From the IMG/VR virus record IMGVR_UViG_3300032047_000003, positions 47,568 through 111,567 of that record: a stretch of 64,000 nt of DNA; one strand, written 5' to 3'. This DNA comes from a virus. A program made the translations under genes and the position numbers. The notes below the pieces were generated by a model. That model did no database searches, was not told the origin of the DNA, and saw only the letters and a list, made by a program, of their open reading frames with translations. Below, in pieces: positions 34,935 to 44,299 of the stretch; the stretch's first letter is position 1; the number at the start of each line of letters is the position of its first letter.

Positions 34935-37829
34935 CTATTGTAAATTAGATTCGTCTGCAATGAGACTTGTTATTATGTTGATGCTTTCAATTGCATACGG
35001 AGGCACCATTGTCAATCTTATTGTAATATTGCCCAACATTCTATCTTCTCTACTAAAGGCAATTTGAGCAACAGCTCCATTGTGAATCCCTGCAGTTTGT
35101 TCAGAACGCAAATATCCGTTTATTGCGGTTCTAAGAGAAGCCACATTAGCGGAGTTGTAAGCAAGACCTATGTAGTCTTGTGCCAGATTTCTAACACCTT
35201 GAACTACTCTGTTAACGGCTCTAATAGTAGACACTTTTCTGTAATCAGAGTATCTATGAGCCAAAGTTCTCATATTGTTTAAGTAAACCCCTCTCACTGG
35301 ATTGTAAACCACAGTAGTGTAACCGGCTTGAGCCAATTTACCAATACTTCTAGCCTGAATAGTGCTTGCAAAAGTAGCTCTAACTCCAGATACAGATCCA
35401 TTAACAGGACCAATCGGTTCATTTCCAATTGGAGTGATTCCAATCATACCGGTAACTACACCAGTCAAATCTCCGTAGTACTGATCGAATGCATTGCTGT
35501 GAGTCACCCACATAGCGGTTGGAACAATATATTTTCCAATGTCAACTCCAAAACCTTTTACATCAGTTGCTTCGTCGCTATCATCAATGCCGTAGGGCTC
35601 TATTCCTGAAGGAAGGTTGTCCCCTTTAGTAAGAATAAGTCCACCGTAAGCATAACCGTCAGAAGAACTCGCAATGGAACCTAACACTTGAGCGCGGTAG
35701 GCAGGAGCTCCTGCAGAAAACTTATAGCCAAGGATACCTTTACCACCTTCGGAAGCGGTATCAATTGCTAGTTTACCCGCAATAGAAGTGTATGTTGGAA
35801 TTTTTCCAATTGTAACAGCAGCATTAGGAGTAGCCGGCCCTTCAAAAGTCATACATGTCATAATAGTCTTCCATGTTGAAGAAGATTTATGGCACCAGCT
35901 TCCCATCAAGTGAGCAAAAGAACACTCTCTGAATTCTCCAGGAAGACCAGCTTCAAATAGAGCTGTAACTTCAGTTGGAATTTCCTCCCCAGTTAATTCT
36001 TCGTGATCAAGATAATTGTTAGTATAGTCCAGTTCGGCTTCAACAGGGAAGGCGCCTTGCAAAACTCCATCTATTTTTGCAACTGCCAATGAAGAATCAG
36101 CAGAAGCTGGAGTACCCGTACTAACAGCATTACTCAAAGTAAATGCACCCGTATCGCCAGTAATAGTAGGAGTACCAAATAGTGTATTCAACCCTGAGAG
36201 ATTTGTAGCAGCATCAAAAGTAATTGTTAATACTTGTCCATCAGAAGTAGTTGATTCTACAAGTGAATCTCCAGCACCGGCAACAATATGAACTTCATAT
36301 GGATCCAAAGTTCTGTCGAACTCAATATCAATAGACTCTGAAGCACTACCATTCAAAGTAGTTTGACCAAGCTGAGCAGAACCAGTAATGGCTTCTAGTA
36401 AGTGTGCAGAGTTTGCTGCGTGACTTACAGATATAGTTCCAGTAGTAATACCAGTCGCTGTTCGCACTCTTGCTTCCAGAAGGTTTTCCACGTAGTTTAT
36501 AACATCGCCTAATGTAGCACCAAGTTCACCAATTTCAATACTGATTGCATTAGCAACATAAGTTGGAGCATTTGCATCTAGAACAGAAACGGGATCTGCT
36601 GTTGTTGCAATCGATGTAGCACCACCATCTTTCCATTCAGGCCCTAAGGTTAAATCAAAGGTTGTAGTACCAGAAGCATGAGTAACACTAAAAGAAACAA
36701 CTTGATCTGGAACTTCTACCGTAAAAGTCTGGGTCATTGCATCAAACAAATCCCAGCCTTTTTTCGAAGACATGTAGTAATATTTTTCACCTTCGAATTC
36801 CGTTTGCCACAACCATCCAAGAACATTATTAGAATCAATGCTTAGGTCAGCAGAAGGCTTGGAGGGTCCGGTTCCAATTGGAAGTGAAGAAAAATCTACA
36901 GAAGAGTGAACTGGTTGCGCTCCTTGAAGTTCATGGTGCACGATCAATCCGCCTGAAACACTGTCAGCAATATTCGGTGAATCAAGGTGATACCCTCCAC
37001 AAGGGAGAATATAGTCAAATTCCTTAAACGTTAAAGACTCTAAAGCTCTATCCATAAAAACGTATTTCTGAACAAGGGGAATGGTTTGCCCATCGTTACC
37101 CTGTCTTTTAATAGTGGCTATAAAAGTGTCAGTGCTTTGTGTGTCGCTCCAAATGTAATGCTTTGCAAAATCAGCGATAGCATAATCCGAAGTTATACTA
37201 CTACTTGGTTCATAGCCTGATTCATCTACATCTAATAAGGGAAGAATTTCTCCTGGATGGAATACACCATCTGAACCAATTCCATGAACAAGCGGGTTCC
37301 CGCTCGAATCTGCAAAATCTCCAGTTTGTTCCACGAGAAAAGGTTTTTCTGCAATTTGAAGAATGGAATGACTATCCCAAACATATCCTTCTTCCTCGAT
37401 GTCATAGACGATTACTCTTTGTTCGTCCACGCCGTTAACAGTATGAGAAGTCAAAAGAACTTTAAGTCTAGCAGAAGCTTCTCTGTCACTATAATGAAGT
37501 GGGGTCAAAGTAATGGTTCCACCGGCAGAACTTTCTAATTCAATTTTTGGTGCAATCCCACCAATTCTCATAACATAAATGTAATAAGCTTCTGTTCCAG
37601 CTTGCGCTATAATTTCAGCTACTTTTTTCTGCATTTCAGTGTCTTGCCCGTACAGTCTTTTTACGTCTCCATCTTCAACAACAAGTTGAGGAAAATTAGT
37701 AGGACCTTCAGAAGCAGGCCCAACAATTAGAATTGTAGGTCTTGAACCGGTAGCAGCTAGGCTCAGGCCTCCGTCATTTAATTCTGAACGAACTAAACTT
37801 AAGCCTGAATAAAAACTAGGTTGTGACAT
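34935..37829 (-). CDS. Tail sheath protein (964 aa)
   Basis: 964-aa contractile sheath protein, larger than the roughly 390-690 aa of P2, Mu and T4 sheaths. The N-terminal domain shows the sheath pattern RPTILIVGPASEGPTNFPQL, then FGQ-like LYGQDTEMQ and YYIYVMRIGG within residues 25-100. The conserved C-terminal sheath domain covers about the last 200 residues: NNMRTLAHRYSDYRKVSTIR, VVQGVRNLAQDYIG, LRTAINGYLRS and a final strand MLGNITIRLTMVPPYAIE. The middle, about residues 360-620, is rich in Thr, Ser, Ala and Gly. It probably forms surface domains inserted in the sheath, which explains the length. The tube gene follows by 12 nt. Confidence 0.9.
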   Translation of the reverse strand: MSQPSFYSGLSLVRSELNDGGLSLAATGSRPTILIVGPASEGPTNFPQLVVEDGDVKRLYGQDTEMQKKVAEIIAQAGTEAYYIYVMRIGGIAPKIELESSAGGTITLTPLHYSDREASARLKVLLTSHTVNGVDEQRVIVYDIEEEGYVWDSHSILQIAEKPFLVEQTGDFADSSGNPLVHGIGSDGVFHPGEILPLLDVDESGYEPSSSITSDYAIADFAKHYIWSDTQSTDTFIATIKRQGNDGQTIPLVQKYVFMDRALESLTFKEFDYILPCGGYHLDSPNIADSVSGGLIVHHELQGAQPVHSSVDFSSLPIGTGPSKPSADLSIDSNNVLGWLWQTEFEGEKYYYMSSKKGWDLFDAMTQTFTVEVPDQVVSFSVTHASGTTTFDLTLGPEWKDGGATSIATTADPVSVLDANAPTYVANAISIEIGELGATLGDVINYVENLLEARVRTATGITTGTISVSHAANSAHLLEAITGSAQLGQTTLNGSASESIDIEFDRTLDPYEVHIVAGAGDSLVESTTSDGQVLTITFDAATNLSGLNTLFGTPTITGDTGAFTLSNAVSTGTPASADSSLAVAKIDGVLQGAFPVEAELDYTNNYLDHEELTGEEIPTEVTALFEAGLPGEFRECSFAHLMGSWCHKSSSTWKTIMTCMTFEGPATPNAAVTIGKIPTYTSIAGKLAIDTASEGGKGILGYKFSAGAPAYRAQVLGSIASSSDGYAYGGLILTKGDNLPSGIEPYGIDDSDEATDVKGFGVDIGKYIVPTAMWVTHSNAFDQYYGDLTGVVTGMIGITPIGNEPIGPVNGSVSGVRATFASTIQARSIGKLAQAGYTTVVYNPVRGVYLNNMRTLAHRYSDYRKVSTIRAVNRVVQGVRNLAQDYIGLAYNSANVASLRTAINGYLRSEQTAGIHNGAVAQIAFSREDRMLGNITIRLTMVPPYAIESINIITSLIADESNLQ

Positions 37830-37838
37830 TTTAATCTC

Positions 37839-38579
37839 CTATTTATTAATAATATCTGTTTGTATATTTTGTATAATTGGGTTTGATTTAACTTCAAACT
37901 CTCTAAATCTAACAAAAAAATTCAAAGGTCGATAGAAAAGTCTTTGACCTGCGCTCATCATATACGTATCAGCGCCTCTATCTAGCCAATGAAATCTTTC
38001 TATCCCTTGGGTTTCAAATACCCAGGAATGGTTAATGAATAACTTTTCTAACCACAAAGCCCTCTTGTTGCATTCTTTATTTGTTTTGGCCCAACAAGTA
38101 AATTCAATTCTATGGTCTACTGGTCTTGACTCAACTAAAATGTTTCTATTCGGAGCATGTGGCGAATTGTAATCGTAGTAATAAGTTGACTTTCTGTGCG
38201 GCCTACCAGATGCTTTTATATTCATATTGGCAGGTTCACGCTTAATTAGTCTGAAGCAAATTATTTCGCTTCCAACTTTGTCGAATCTTTCCGGAGGGTA
38301 TTCCTCCGTAAGGATAACTCTATCTTCTGAATCTACACCTGATTTTTCCTGAGCATGATCTATAAGCTCACAAGCTAATCTGTAAAATCTATCTAAAGTC
38401 ATATTAGTTGAATTAGGCAAAAATCGATTTACATCAAACTCATAAGGATTGTCTATCTTTACAGATATTTCCTCTTGGTAAGAAACTTGATCTTCATTCA
38501 TGACGACAATGTTGTAATTAGATTTTTCAAAAATTGAATTATCTAATTTGTCGAATAACTTGCTAAATTCTTTTTTCAT
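37839..38579 (-). CDS. Probable tail terminator / neck protein (246 aa)
   Basis: 246-aa protein between the neck genes and the sheath gene, where tail terminator or sheath-stabilising proteins usually lie. The C-terminal half contains EFTCWAKTNKECNKRALWL, WVFETQGIERFHWLDRG and a final beta stretch RPLNFFVRFREFEV. This pattern of a helix flanked by strands suits a small alpha/beta tail-terminator fold. No catalytic residues are apparent. Role inferred from order and fold-like features. Confidence 0.5.
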   Translation of the reverse strand: MKKEFSKLFDKLDNSIFEKSNYNIVVMNEDQVSYQEEISVKIDNPYEFDVNRFLPNSTNMTLDRFYRLACELIDHAQEKSGVDSEDRVILTEEYPPERFDKVGSEIICFRLIKREPANMNIKASGRPHRKSTYYYDYNSPHAPNRNILVESRPVDHRIEFTCWAKTNKECNKRALWLEKLFINHSWVFETQGIERFHWLDRGADTYMMSAGQRLFYRPLNFFVRFREFEVKSNPIIQNIQTDIINK

Positions 38580-38581
38580 AT

Positions 38582-39157
38582 CTAATAATCGTTCCTAATG
38601 GCATCTTGCTCTTTGCAGTAAACTGATATAAATTCAATTCTCCCAAAATCAGATCTGTTTTCTGAAATTGTTTCAGGTCTATATATACTTTCTATAACAT
38701 ATGGTACTATTGGTTCGCCTTCATAATCAAGTTTTACTTCAATAATTTTATCACAATACTTTATACTTTCTAAATGTTCAAAATAAAAAACTTTATAATC
38801 CGTTCTTATTTCCCCTAACTTCAGCATTCTCGTCCTATTAGCAAGTCCACCATCGGCACCTATATAACTTGAGTAAGTTTCTTTCCATGCCTCATCCCAA
38901 AAATACCCTTCTCCAGAGCAAAAGTTGCATTCTTTGCTTGGTTCTAAGGTGACTTCCGACAAGCAAGTGCAAGGTATCCTTTTATTAGAATCATCTAATC
39001 TAAATATTCTAAGAAGTACTTTCTTTGCGTGAGGTAAAGTTGTTCCGTCACCAAACAAAAGAGACTGAAAGTTAGACCTTAAGTCTATCTCTTTCTGCCC
39101 TGGTGACTTTACAGAACTGTTTTTTTTAGGGTAAAGATTTCGTTTAAAAGACTTCAT
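38582..39157 (-). CDS. Neck-region protein with a four-cysteine zinc-knuckle-like motif (191 aa)
   Basis: 191-aa protein whose ATG overlaps the upstream stop codon (TAATG). Residues C63-x-C65 and C77-x2-C80 lie in CTCLSEVTLEPSKECNFC followed by SGEGYFWDE. This resembles half of a DnaJ-type zinc-binding module and probably binds one zinc ion. The rest is beta-rich. Small neck or head-completion proteins with such cysteines occur between capsid and tail genes of other myoviruses. A head-tail joining role is therefore likely, but the family is not named here. Confidence 0.5.
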   Translation of the reverse strand: MKSFKRNLYPKKNSSVKSPGQKEIDLRSNFQSLLFGDGTTLPHAKKVLLRIFRLDDSNKRIPCTCLSEVTLEPSKECNFCSGEGYFWDEAWKETYSSYIGADGGLANRTRMLKLGEIRTDYKVFYFEHLESIKYCDKIIEVKLDYEGEPIVPYVIESIYRPETISENRSDFGRIEFISVYCKEQDAIRNDY

Positions 39158-40182
39158 TAATCTGGCTCCTTAATTCTTTTGCCGAATTCATCGACAATAA
39201 AATCTACAAAACCTTTTTTTGCTTTTATTTCGCCTTTAGCTACAGAGGAAAAATTTCCAGCTGGTTGCTTGTAGGGATATTTATAAGAAGAGTGCCAATT
39301 CCTTCCAATGAGTCCTCGGTTTGGATCCTTTATGCCTTTGACTGCATAAGTAGGGCTTAATCCCTGTCCAGGAACAATTCCTCCGCCAGCGTTTACAACC
39401 CTATACCACTCTTCTCTTATCTTTTTCAATTCCGGTATAACATCTTTAAAAGATGATTCGTTCTGAATCATCAGATCACCCAACTTTTTTGTTTTTCCTG
39501 CCAGGTTTACAGGCAGCATCAACGCTCTTAAAACCGTATCGTAAATTACGAATTTGGTTCTTGCCAGATTGTACATTTCTCTACTTCTTACTTTTGCTCC
39601 AGTTATTGCATTTGCTTCCATTGAAGCCCAATGTATAAACAAGCTTAAGGTGTCGTCGGGAATAGGGTCTAGCATTTGTCCAACTTCAAGTCTTACTAAA
39701 TCCGGAGAAGCGTAATAAGGGCTATACTTTGTACTGAAAGAAAGCTGATATTCTTCTCCTAAAGTGTTTCCTGAAGTATCGGCAATATCAGGAGAAAGAA
39801 GAATTACAACTAAAGTGTTTTTACCAATTACTTGAAGTTCTATTTTATTTTTTCTTTTAATATTAAAAGAAAAATAAGCATAACTTTTTATACCGTTTAT
39901 TTCTACGACCCATAGGTCGTTCCAGGTTCCAGCATCTACATCTGGAACAAGATAGCTTGCTTCATAAAAACCCTCACCGACCTTTTCTATAGAAGTAAGG
40001 GAATCATAAGCTTCACTATAGTCATCCTCGTCTACAATGGTCTCAAAGTCTTTGGAGGGCACCTCGCTGTAAATGTAAACTGTACCTTTGTCTATTGAAA
40101 CAGGCAGTCCTGAAGGATCACTAAACATCGCTCTTAAAGTTACATATTGTCCAACAGGAGCAGTTTTTCTAGAATAAGACAT
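39157..40182 (-). CDS. Head-tail connector protein with N-terminal beta-sandwich (341 aa)
   Basis: 341-aa protein. Residues 1-110 look like an Ig or carbohydrate-binding-like beta-sandwich (GQYVTLRAMFSDPSGLPVSI through GIKSYAYFSFNI). Residues 165-250 are helical (VRLEVGQMLDPIPDDTLSLF, then MYNLARTKFVIYDTVLRAL) and resemble the helical core of gp6/gp15-type connector proteins that bind below the portal. The C-terminal 90 residues are Gly/Lys-rich. Fusion of a decoration-like domain to a connector would be plausible for a neck protein. Assignment is moderate. Confidence 0.5.
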   Translation of the reverse strand: MSYSRKTAPVGQYVTLRAMFSDPSGLPVSIDKGTVYIYSEVPSKDFETIVDEDDYSEAYDSLTSIEKVGEGFYEASYLVPDVDAGTWNDLWVVEINGIKSYAYFSFNIKRKNKIELQVIGKNTLVVILLSPDIADTSGNTLGEEYQLSFSTKYSPYYASPDLVRLEVGQMLDPIPDDTLSLFIHWASMEANAITGAKVRSREMYNLARTKFVIYDTVLRALMLPVNLAGKTKKLGDLMIQNESSFKDVIPELKKIREEWYRVVNAGGGIVPGQGLSPTYAVKGIKDPNRGLIGRNWHSSYKYPYKQPAGNFSSVAKGEIKAKKGFVDFIVDEFGKRIKEPD

Positions 40183-40183
40183 A

Positions 40184-41287
40184 TTACAACTCTATGATTA
40201 TTTTATTATCTTCTACTGTAAGTTTCTTTCTTAACTGTTTTGGTTCCTGCTGTGAGTTTCCTCCAGAATAAAAACCAGAAACAGGATAAGTGTAAACTAT
40301 TACAGTTTCATCATCAACGGTAGATTCGTCTACATCGTTGTCAAAAGTCAACGTTATTGTTTTATCTTGAAAAAGCATATTTGTGCTTCCATCGTCCGGA
40401 CTCATCTCTAACAATGACAAGCCACCTTCTTCTGAAGTAAGAACTATTTTGGTCCCAATCGGACTAGTTGACATTGTTTCCGGAACCTCTTCTATAAAAT
40501 CAGAAGAAGTTTTAAAACTAAACTGATAAGAGTCTTCCATAAATTCAGGTTTATAAACCTCTATAGAATAAACATCTCCTTTTTCAAAAGAGCTTCCAGA
40601 AAATCTAACCTGCAAGTTCTTTTTTATCTTTCTAAACCTTCTGGAGGAAACCTTTCCTTCGTCAGAAGAAGTTTTTCCTGATTTTTCAAACCAACAAGAA
40701 TATTCACAAGTTCCAATGTTCCCTGCTTTCGTAATTTCTATAAACAACTTGTCATCCGTATTGGAATCATATCCACCATACACATGAACAAAGCCCGTTG
40801 AAGAATTGACCAGGCTGTAGTCAGGATCGTATAAAGTTCTTTTTGTAATTCCTTTTTTTAAATTATCTTCAACTTCTCCTATAGCAAAAACTTTATAATT
40901 ATTTTTTTCAGACAATAATTTTTTAGGAATTAAACAAACTTTATAATAAGCGGACAGATACTCTTCTGCTTCGAAAGAAGTTATTTCACTTGTTTCCAGT
41001 TCTTCCCCTGTATCCGGATTGACATAAACCCCTTCAATAGAATACTCAACTATACCTTTAAATCCAGCAGTTTTTAAAAAATCCGACTCTCCGATGTCGC
41101 TTTGGTTCAGCCAAATGGTATCATTCGGTCCAGTCATTATTTCAGACTCTTCTCCATAAACAACTACATTGTTCCTTACGCTTTCTAAATCAACTGATTT
41201 GTCAAAAGTAATACATATCTTTGCTCCAACAGGAACAGAAGTAGATTCATTACTTGGAAATACGCTTATTATCTTTGGGGCGCTCAT
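40184..41287 (-). CDS. Ig-like (Big_5/SbsA-type) domain virion protein (367 aa)
   Basis: ATG 41287 (MSAPKIISVFPSNES) is preferred over the upstream ATG 41335 because AAGGTG lies just before it. The added upstream residues would be a Lys-rich tail overlapping another small gene. Residues 1-110 match the bacterial Ig-like SbsA pattern: IISVFPSNESTSVPVG then ICITFDKSV. A second similar module starts near residue 300 (LLEMSPDDGSTNMLFQDKTI, then LTFDNDVDEST). Such domains decorate capsids, necks and fibres. With neck genes on both sides, a neck whisker or decoration role is likely. Confidence 0.6.
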   Translation of the reverse strand: MSAPKIISVFPSNESTSVPVGAKICITFDKSVDLESVRNNVVVYGEESEIMTGPNDTIWLNQSDIGESDFLKTAGFKGIVEYSIEGVYVNPDTGEELETSEITSFEAEEYLSAYYKVCLIPKKLLSEKNNYKVFAIGEVEDNLKKGITKRTLYDPDYSLVNSSTGFVHVYGGYDSNTDDKLFIEITKAGNIGTCEYSCWFEKSGKTSSDEGKVSSRRFRKIKKNLQVRFSGSSFEKGDVYSIEVYKPEFMEDSYQFSFKTSSDFIEEVPETMSTSPIGTKIVLTSEEGGLSLLEMSPDDGSTNMLFQDKTITLTFDNDVDESTVDDETVIVYTYPVSGFYSGGNSQQEPKQLRKKLTVEDNKIIIEL

Positions 41288-41414
41288 TTTTTTCTTCACC
41301 TTTATTATCTTTTTCAAGAATCTCTTGCTTTGCACCGGATTTAATTTCTACAGTTTCCCAACCTTCATCAAAAACGCTTTTGTCAAAAGGATTTTTACTT
41401 TCTTTTTTCCACAT
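41250..41414 (-). CDS. Small basic/acidic peptide gene after the capsid gene (54 aa)
   Basis: A 54-codon frame from ATG 41414, with GGAG six nt upstream, to TAA at 41250. It overlaps the first 38 nt of the Ig-like gene in another frame. The peptide begins MWKKESKNPFDKSVFDEGWE and is highly charged (Lys, Glu, Asp) with no hydrophobic core, so it is probably disordered. It is the first frame after the capsid-gene stem-loops. It may be a real small protein or a leader that couples translation of the next gene. Confidence 0.5.
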   Translation of the reverse strand: MWKKESKNPFDKSVFDEGWETVEIKSGAKQEILEKDNKGEEKNERPKDNKRISK

Positions 41415-41437
41415 ATTGTTCTCCAGTTAAATTAACA

Positions 41438-41503
41438 AAGGGAGGCAGAACCTCCGCCTCCCTTATGGTTTTTGTAAAAGTACTACTCTAAGTTAACTTA
41501 GAG
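41438..41503 (-). terminator. Double stem-loop at the 3' end of the capsid gene
   Basis: Two perfect inverted repeats follow each other. CTCTAAG/CTTAGAG (41486-41503) spans the capsid gene stop codon. AAGGGAGGC/GCCTCCCTT (41438-41464, 9 bp, loop of 9) lies 21 nt further downstream. The minus-strand sequence after the second hairpin is T-rich (TTTGTTAATTT) but has no clean T-tract. The pair may act as a partial terminator or an mRNA 3'-end stabiliser that raises capsid protein output. Confidence 0.65.
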
Positions 41504-42805
41504 AGGTGAAGCGGCAGGATTATGTGCAGCAACTGTAGCGTCAGGACTAAAAGTACCATCCCACTCGTTAGCAGCAGCTTTAACATTCTTAAGTACACCA
41601 ACACCTTGACCTTCGTGCGCAACAGCAAAGCCATAACGTTCACGAATCTTAACTTTAACAACTTCAGTATTTTCATCTCTCCATTCTACGGTAGTAGGAT
41701 CTTCATCAACAAGATGAAAGCCAACGTTCCCTGAAGAAAGAAGGAAGATGTCTCCGACCATTTCATCTGGATCAAATGGACACAGAGGTGAAACAAGAAT
41801 TCTAAAGTTGAACGGGAAGTAAGATGGCAAATTGGGAGCAGAAGTAGCTTGCTGTGAGCGACCTGCTAAAGGTGTAGCAGCTGCACTAGCGGGATTGCCG
41901 CCAGGAACAATTGAACGACCGTTAGAAGGACCCATAGCACCCATAGCGCCATTATTATATGGAAGCTGAGGACCTGGATTGCCAGTGTAAGGGTTAAAGT
42001 AAGACCCGCCACCATGCGCAAGCATCATATTTCTGAGAACAGGATCTTGAACCATAGCATAGTAGAACAATGGATGCATCAATAGGGTATCAGCAGCAAA
42101 GCCTTCTTCAGCCATGTGAGCCATACCTTTCATCAAGTTATCCATTGTCAAAGAGCCATTTGCAGCCAGTGCATTGTTAGTTGCGTCAAAACCACGACCA
42201 GAAGTAGAACCGTAAAGAGACTCTGCTGGAGTGAGATTGTCAAAAAGAGTAGTACCAAGAGCTCTCAAGAAAGAGGCTGCTTTTTGTTCTTTGTGACGAG
42301 CAAGAGCATTCCCCATAAGCTTAAGGTTCATTGCCATGATATCGTAAGTAGAGTAACGAAGCGCTTCATCAGTAAATGAAGCAGCGATACCTGACTTTCC
42401 GATATAAGCAGTCGAAACCGCACCACCGATTTGAAAGTTAACTTCAGGGTAAGTACCATGCTCTTGTACATCTTGCGCATAAACTGCACCGATAGCACCA
42501 GCTAATACTTGAGTTGACATTCCTTCTGCTTGAACTCTATTGAACAAAGAAGTAATAATCAATGAAGGTTCTACAGGCTCTCTAATAAGAATTTCCATAG
42601 ACTTCTGAAGCAAAGGCGTGATCTCTGAAGATCTTACTAAGTCTTTTTGATTGGGAGCGATGACTTCTACAAATTCTGACCAAGAAACTTTCTCTTCAGA
42701 ATCTGGAAGCTGTCCGTTGTTAGCGATCATGTCTGCAAGATAACGAGCACTTTGTCGCTCTCCTCCAGGAAGATCAATAGTTTTATTTCCAAATTTGATA
42801 TTCAT
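41498..42805 (-). CDS. Major capsid protein
   Basis: 435-aa protein in the major-head-protein position: after protease and a capsid-associated gene, before neck genes. It follows the HK97-like layout: an N-terminal helical region (RQSARYLADMI, then ITPLLQKSMEILIREPVEPS), a long central alpha/beta region with ALRYSTYDIMAMNLKLMG, and a P-domain/A-domain part with HPLFYYAMVQDPVLRN and PFNFRILVSPLCPF. Whether its N-terminus is trimmed by the prohead protease cannot be seen. The strong 3' stem-loops are consistent with high expression. The gene starts at ATG 42805 after a short AT-rich gap with GGAG. Confidence 0.8.
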   Translation of the reverse strand: MNIKFGNKTIDLPGGERQSARYLADMIANNGQLPDSEEKVSWSEFVEVIAPNQKDLVRSSEITPLLQKSMEILIREPVEPSLIITSLFNRVQAEGMSTQVLAGAIGAVYAQDVQEHGTYPEVNFQIGGAVSTAYIGKSGIAASFTDEALRYSTYDIMAMNLKLMGNALARHKEQKAASFLRALGTTLFDNLTPAESLYGSTSGRGFDATNNALAANGSLTMDNLMKGMAHMAEEGFAADTLLMHPLFYYAMVQDPVLRNMMLAHGGGSYFNPYTGNPGPQLPYNNGAMGAMGPSNGRSIVPGGNPASAAATPLAGRSQQATSAPNLPSYFPFNFRILVSPLCPFDPDEMVGDIFLLSSGNVGFHLVDEDPTTVEWRDENTEVVKVKIRERYGFAVAHEGQGVGVLKNVKAAANEWDGTFSPDATVAAHNPAASPL

Positions 42806-42825
42806 AATATAATCTCCTTTATATA

Positions 42826-44274
42826 TTAAAATCTTACGATAATTGTTGCTAACTCGTCCGCGACAACTTCGCCGGAAAGAGTAATCATGTCTGAGAAACC
42901 TTTAGTAGCAGTACCTGGCATTTTCGCAGAAGCAGAAAATGAAGAACCTTTAAATGCAGTTTCTACTCTATCTAATAAACCTCTAGGCTCACGAATAATT
43001 TCCATTACTCTACCTAAAGAATTAACATTTGAAGTATGAAGTTGGTGAGCATCCACATCCGTTTTCCCCATTAGACAGAAGTTTGATTGATTGTCATAAG
43101 ACAACTTCATTCCTGGTCTTACGGGACCAGATATATGTGCGTGTCTGTATTGTTGAGAAACTCCTTCTTTTGCAAAGAAACTCACATCCGTCATAGTAGT
43201 AGTTATAATTGTACCAGTAGTCCAATCTGCAGCAGAATCATACATAAGCACAATTCCAGCTTCAGCATCTATAAGAAAGTCTCCCGCTCTTTTAACTAAA
43301 GCGATTGAATTTTTTTCAGATGTCAAAAAGCCACTTCCTTCTGCAAATGGAGTTCTATCAGTATTCGAAGATACACCAGCAGGATCCAACATCAATCCTT
43401 GAATATTTGAACCAATGTCTTCGTAACGCTTAAGAGCTACCAAATCCGCATTAGCCAACTCAGTACCAGTAGCCTGACCAAAAATGGGACCAGATGAATA
43501 AGCACTTGAAGCGCTAATAGCAGTAGCGCCACTAGAGCTACTTTCAGCAATAACAGGTAGTCTCAATTGAACTTCAGTCAAAAACTGAATCAAATGTTGC
43601 TTTTGATAGTTCGTGAACACAAGCTCGTCTGGAGTATCTCCAGCCCAAACGAATACATCATAAGCTGCAACACCAACTGGTTCAGAAAAGAAAGCATTGA
43701 TTACAAGTAAGCAATCATCAAGCAAATCACTTGCAGTCTTACTACCTGTATGTTCAAGAGTAGCTGTACCGCCACTAAATGGAGCAGTACTTCCTAAATC
43801 TCTACTCACATTTACTAATCCTTGATCCAACAACCCTTGGGCAATTTGATCAATAAATAGCGTGCCAGCAGCTGCAGCTTCTCCAGTAGCAATACTGTAT
43901 ACACCGTATGCAACGTCAGTTGAGTCATAAGTTATAATGGAATGGGTACTAGCACCACCAGGTAAACCGCCAACACTAATGTCTGCACTAAAACTAGTAG
44001 TAGCTACATTACCGCCACTTTTTATTTGCTGGCAAGCAGCCTTAATACACATGTCAGCAACTCTCCCAGTTGCATCTAAACAAACAACCTTTCCAGAAGA
44101 AATAACGAATGCATCTTTTGAAGCTTCGCCAGTCCATTGTACGGGTAAATATCTTGCAGGTTTCCATTCTCCTGCGGGAACAGCAATGTGCGGTTGGACA
44201 ACGTTATTAGGAGTGATGTTGTCCATCACGTCATTGCGAGTTTTAAATGTTGAACTAAATCTTTTAATAGCCAT
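42826..44274 (-). CDS. Capsid-associated or decoration protein (482 aa)
   Basis: 482-aa Ala/Ser/Thr/Gly-rich protein with clean SD GGAG before ATG 44274. It lies between the protease and the major capsid gene. The composition suggests an extended beta-rich secreted-like surface protein (SSSGATAISASSAYSSG, GGLPGGASTHS). There is no signal peptide, membrane segment or enzyme motif. Likely a head decoration, head fibre or minor capsid protein. The position makes a head role quite probable, the exact function unknown. Confidence 0.55.
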   Translation of the reverse strand: MAIKRFSSTFKTRNDVMDNITPNNVVQPHIAVPAGEWKPARYLPVQWTGEASKDAFVISSGKVVCLDATGRVADMCIKAACQQIKSGGNVATTSFSADISVGGLPGGASTHSIITYDSTDVAYGVYSIATGEAAAAGTLFIDQIAQGLLDQGLVNVSRDLGSTAPFSGGTATLEHTGSKTASDLLDDCLLVINAFFSEPVGVAAYDVFVWAGDTPDELVFTNYQKQHLIQFLTEVQLRLPVIAESSSSGATAISASSAYSSGPIFGQATGTELANADLVALKRYEDIGSNIQGLMLDPAGVSSNTDRTPFAEGSGFLTSEKNSIALVKRAGDFLIDAEAGIVLMYDSAADWTTGTIITTTMTDVSFFAKEGVSQQYRHAHISGPVRPGMKLSYDNQSNFCLMGKTDVDAHQLHTSNVNSLGRVMEIIREPRGLLDRVETAFKGSSFSASAKMPGTATKGFSDMITLSGEVVADELATIIVRF

Positions 44275-44299
44275 TTTTTTAATTCTCCTTAATAATTAA

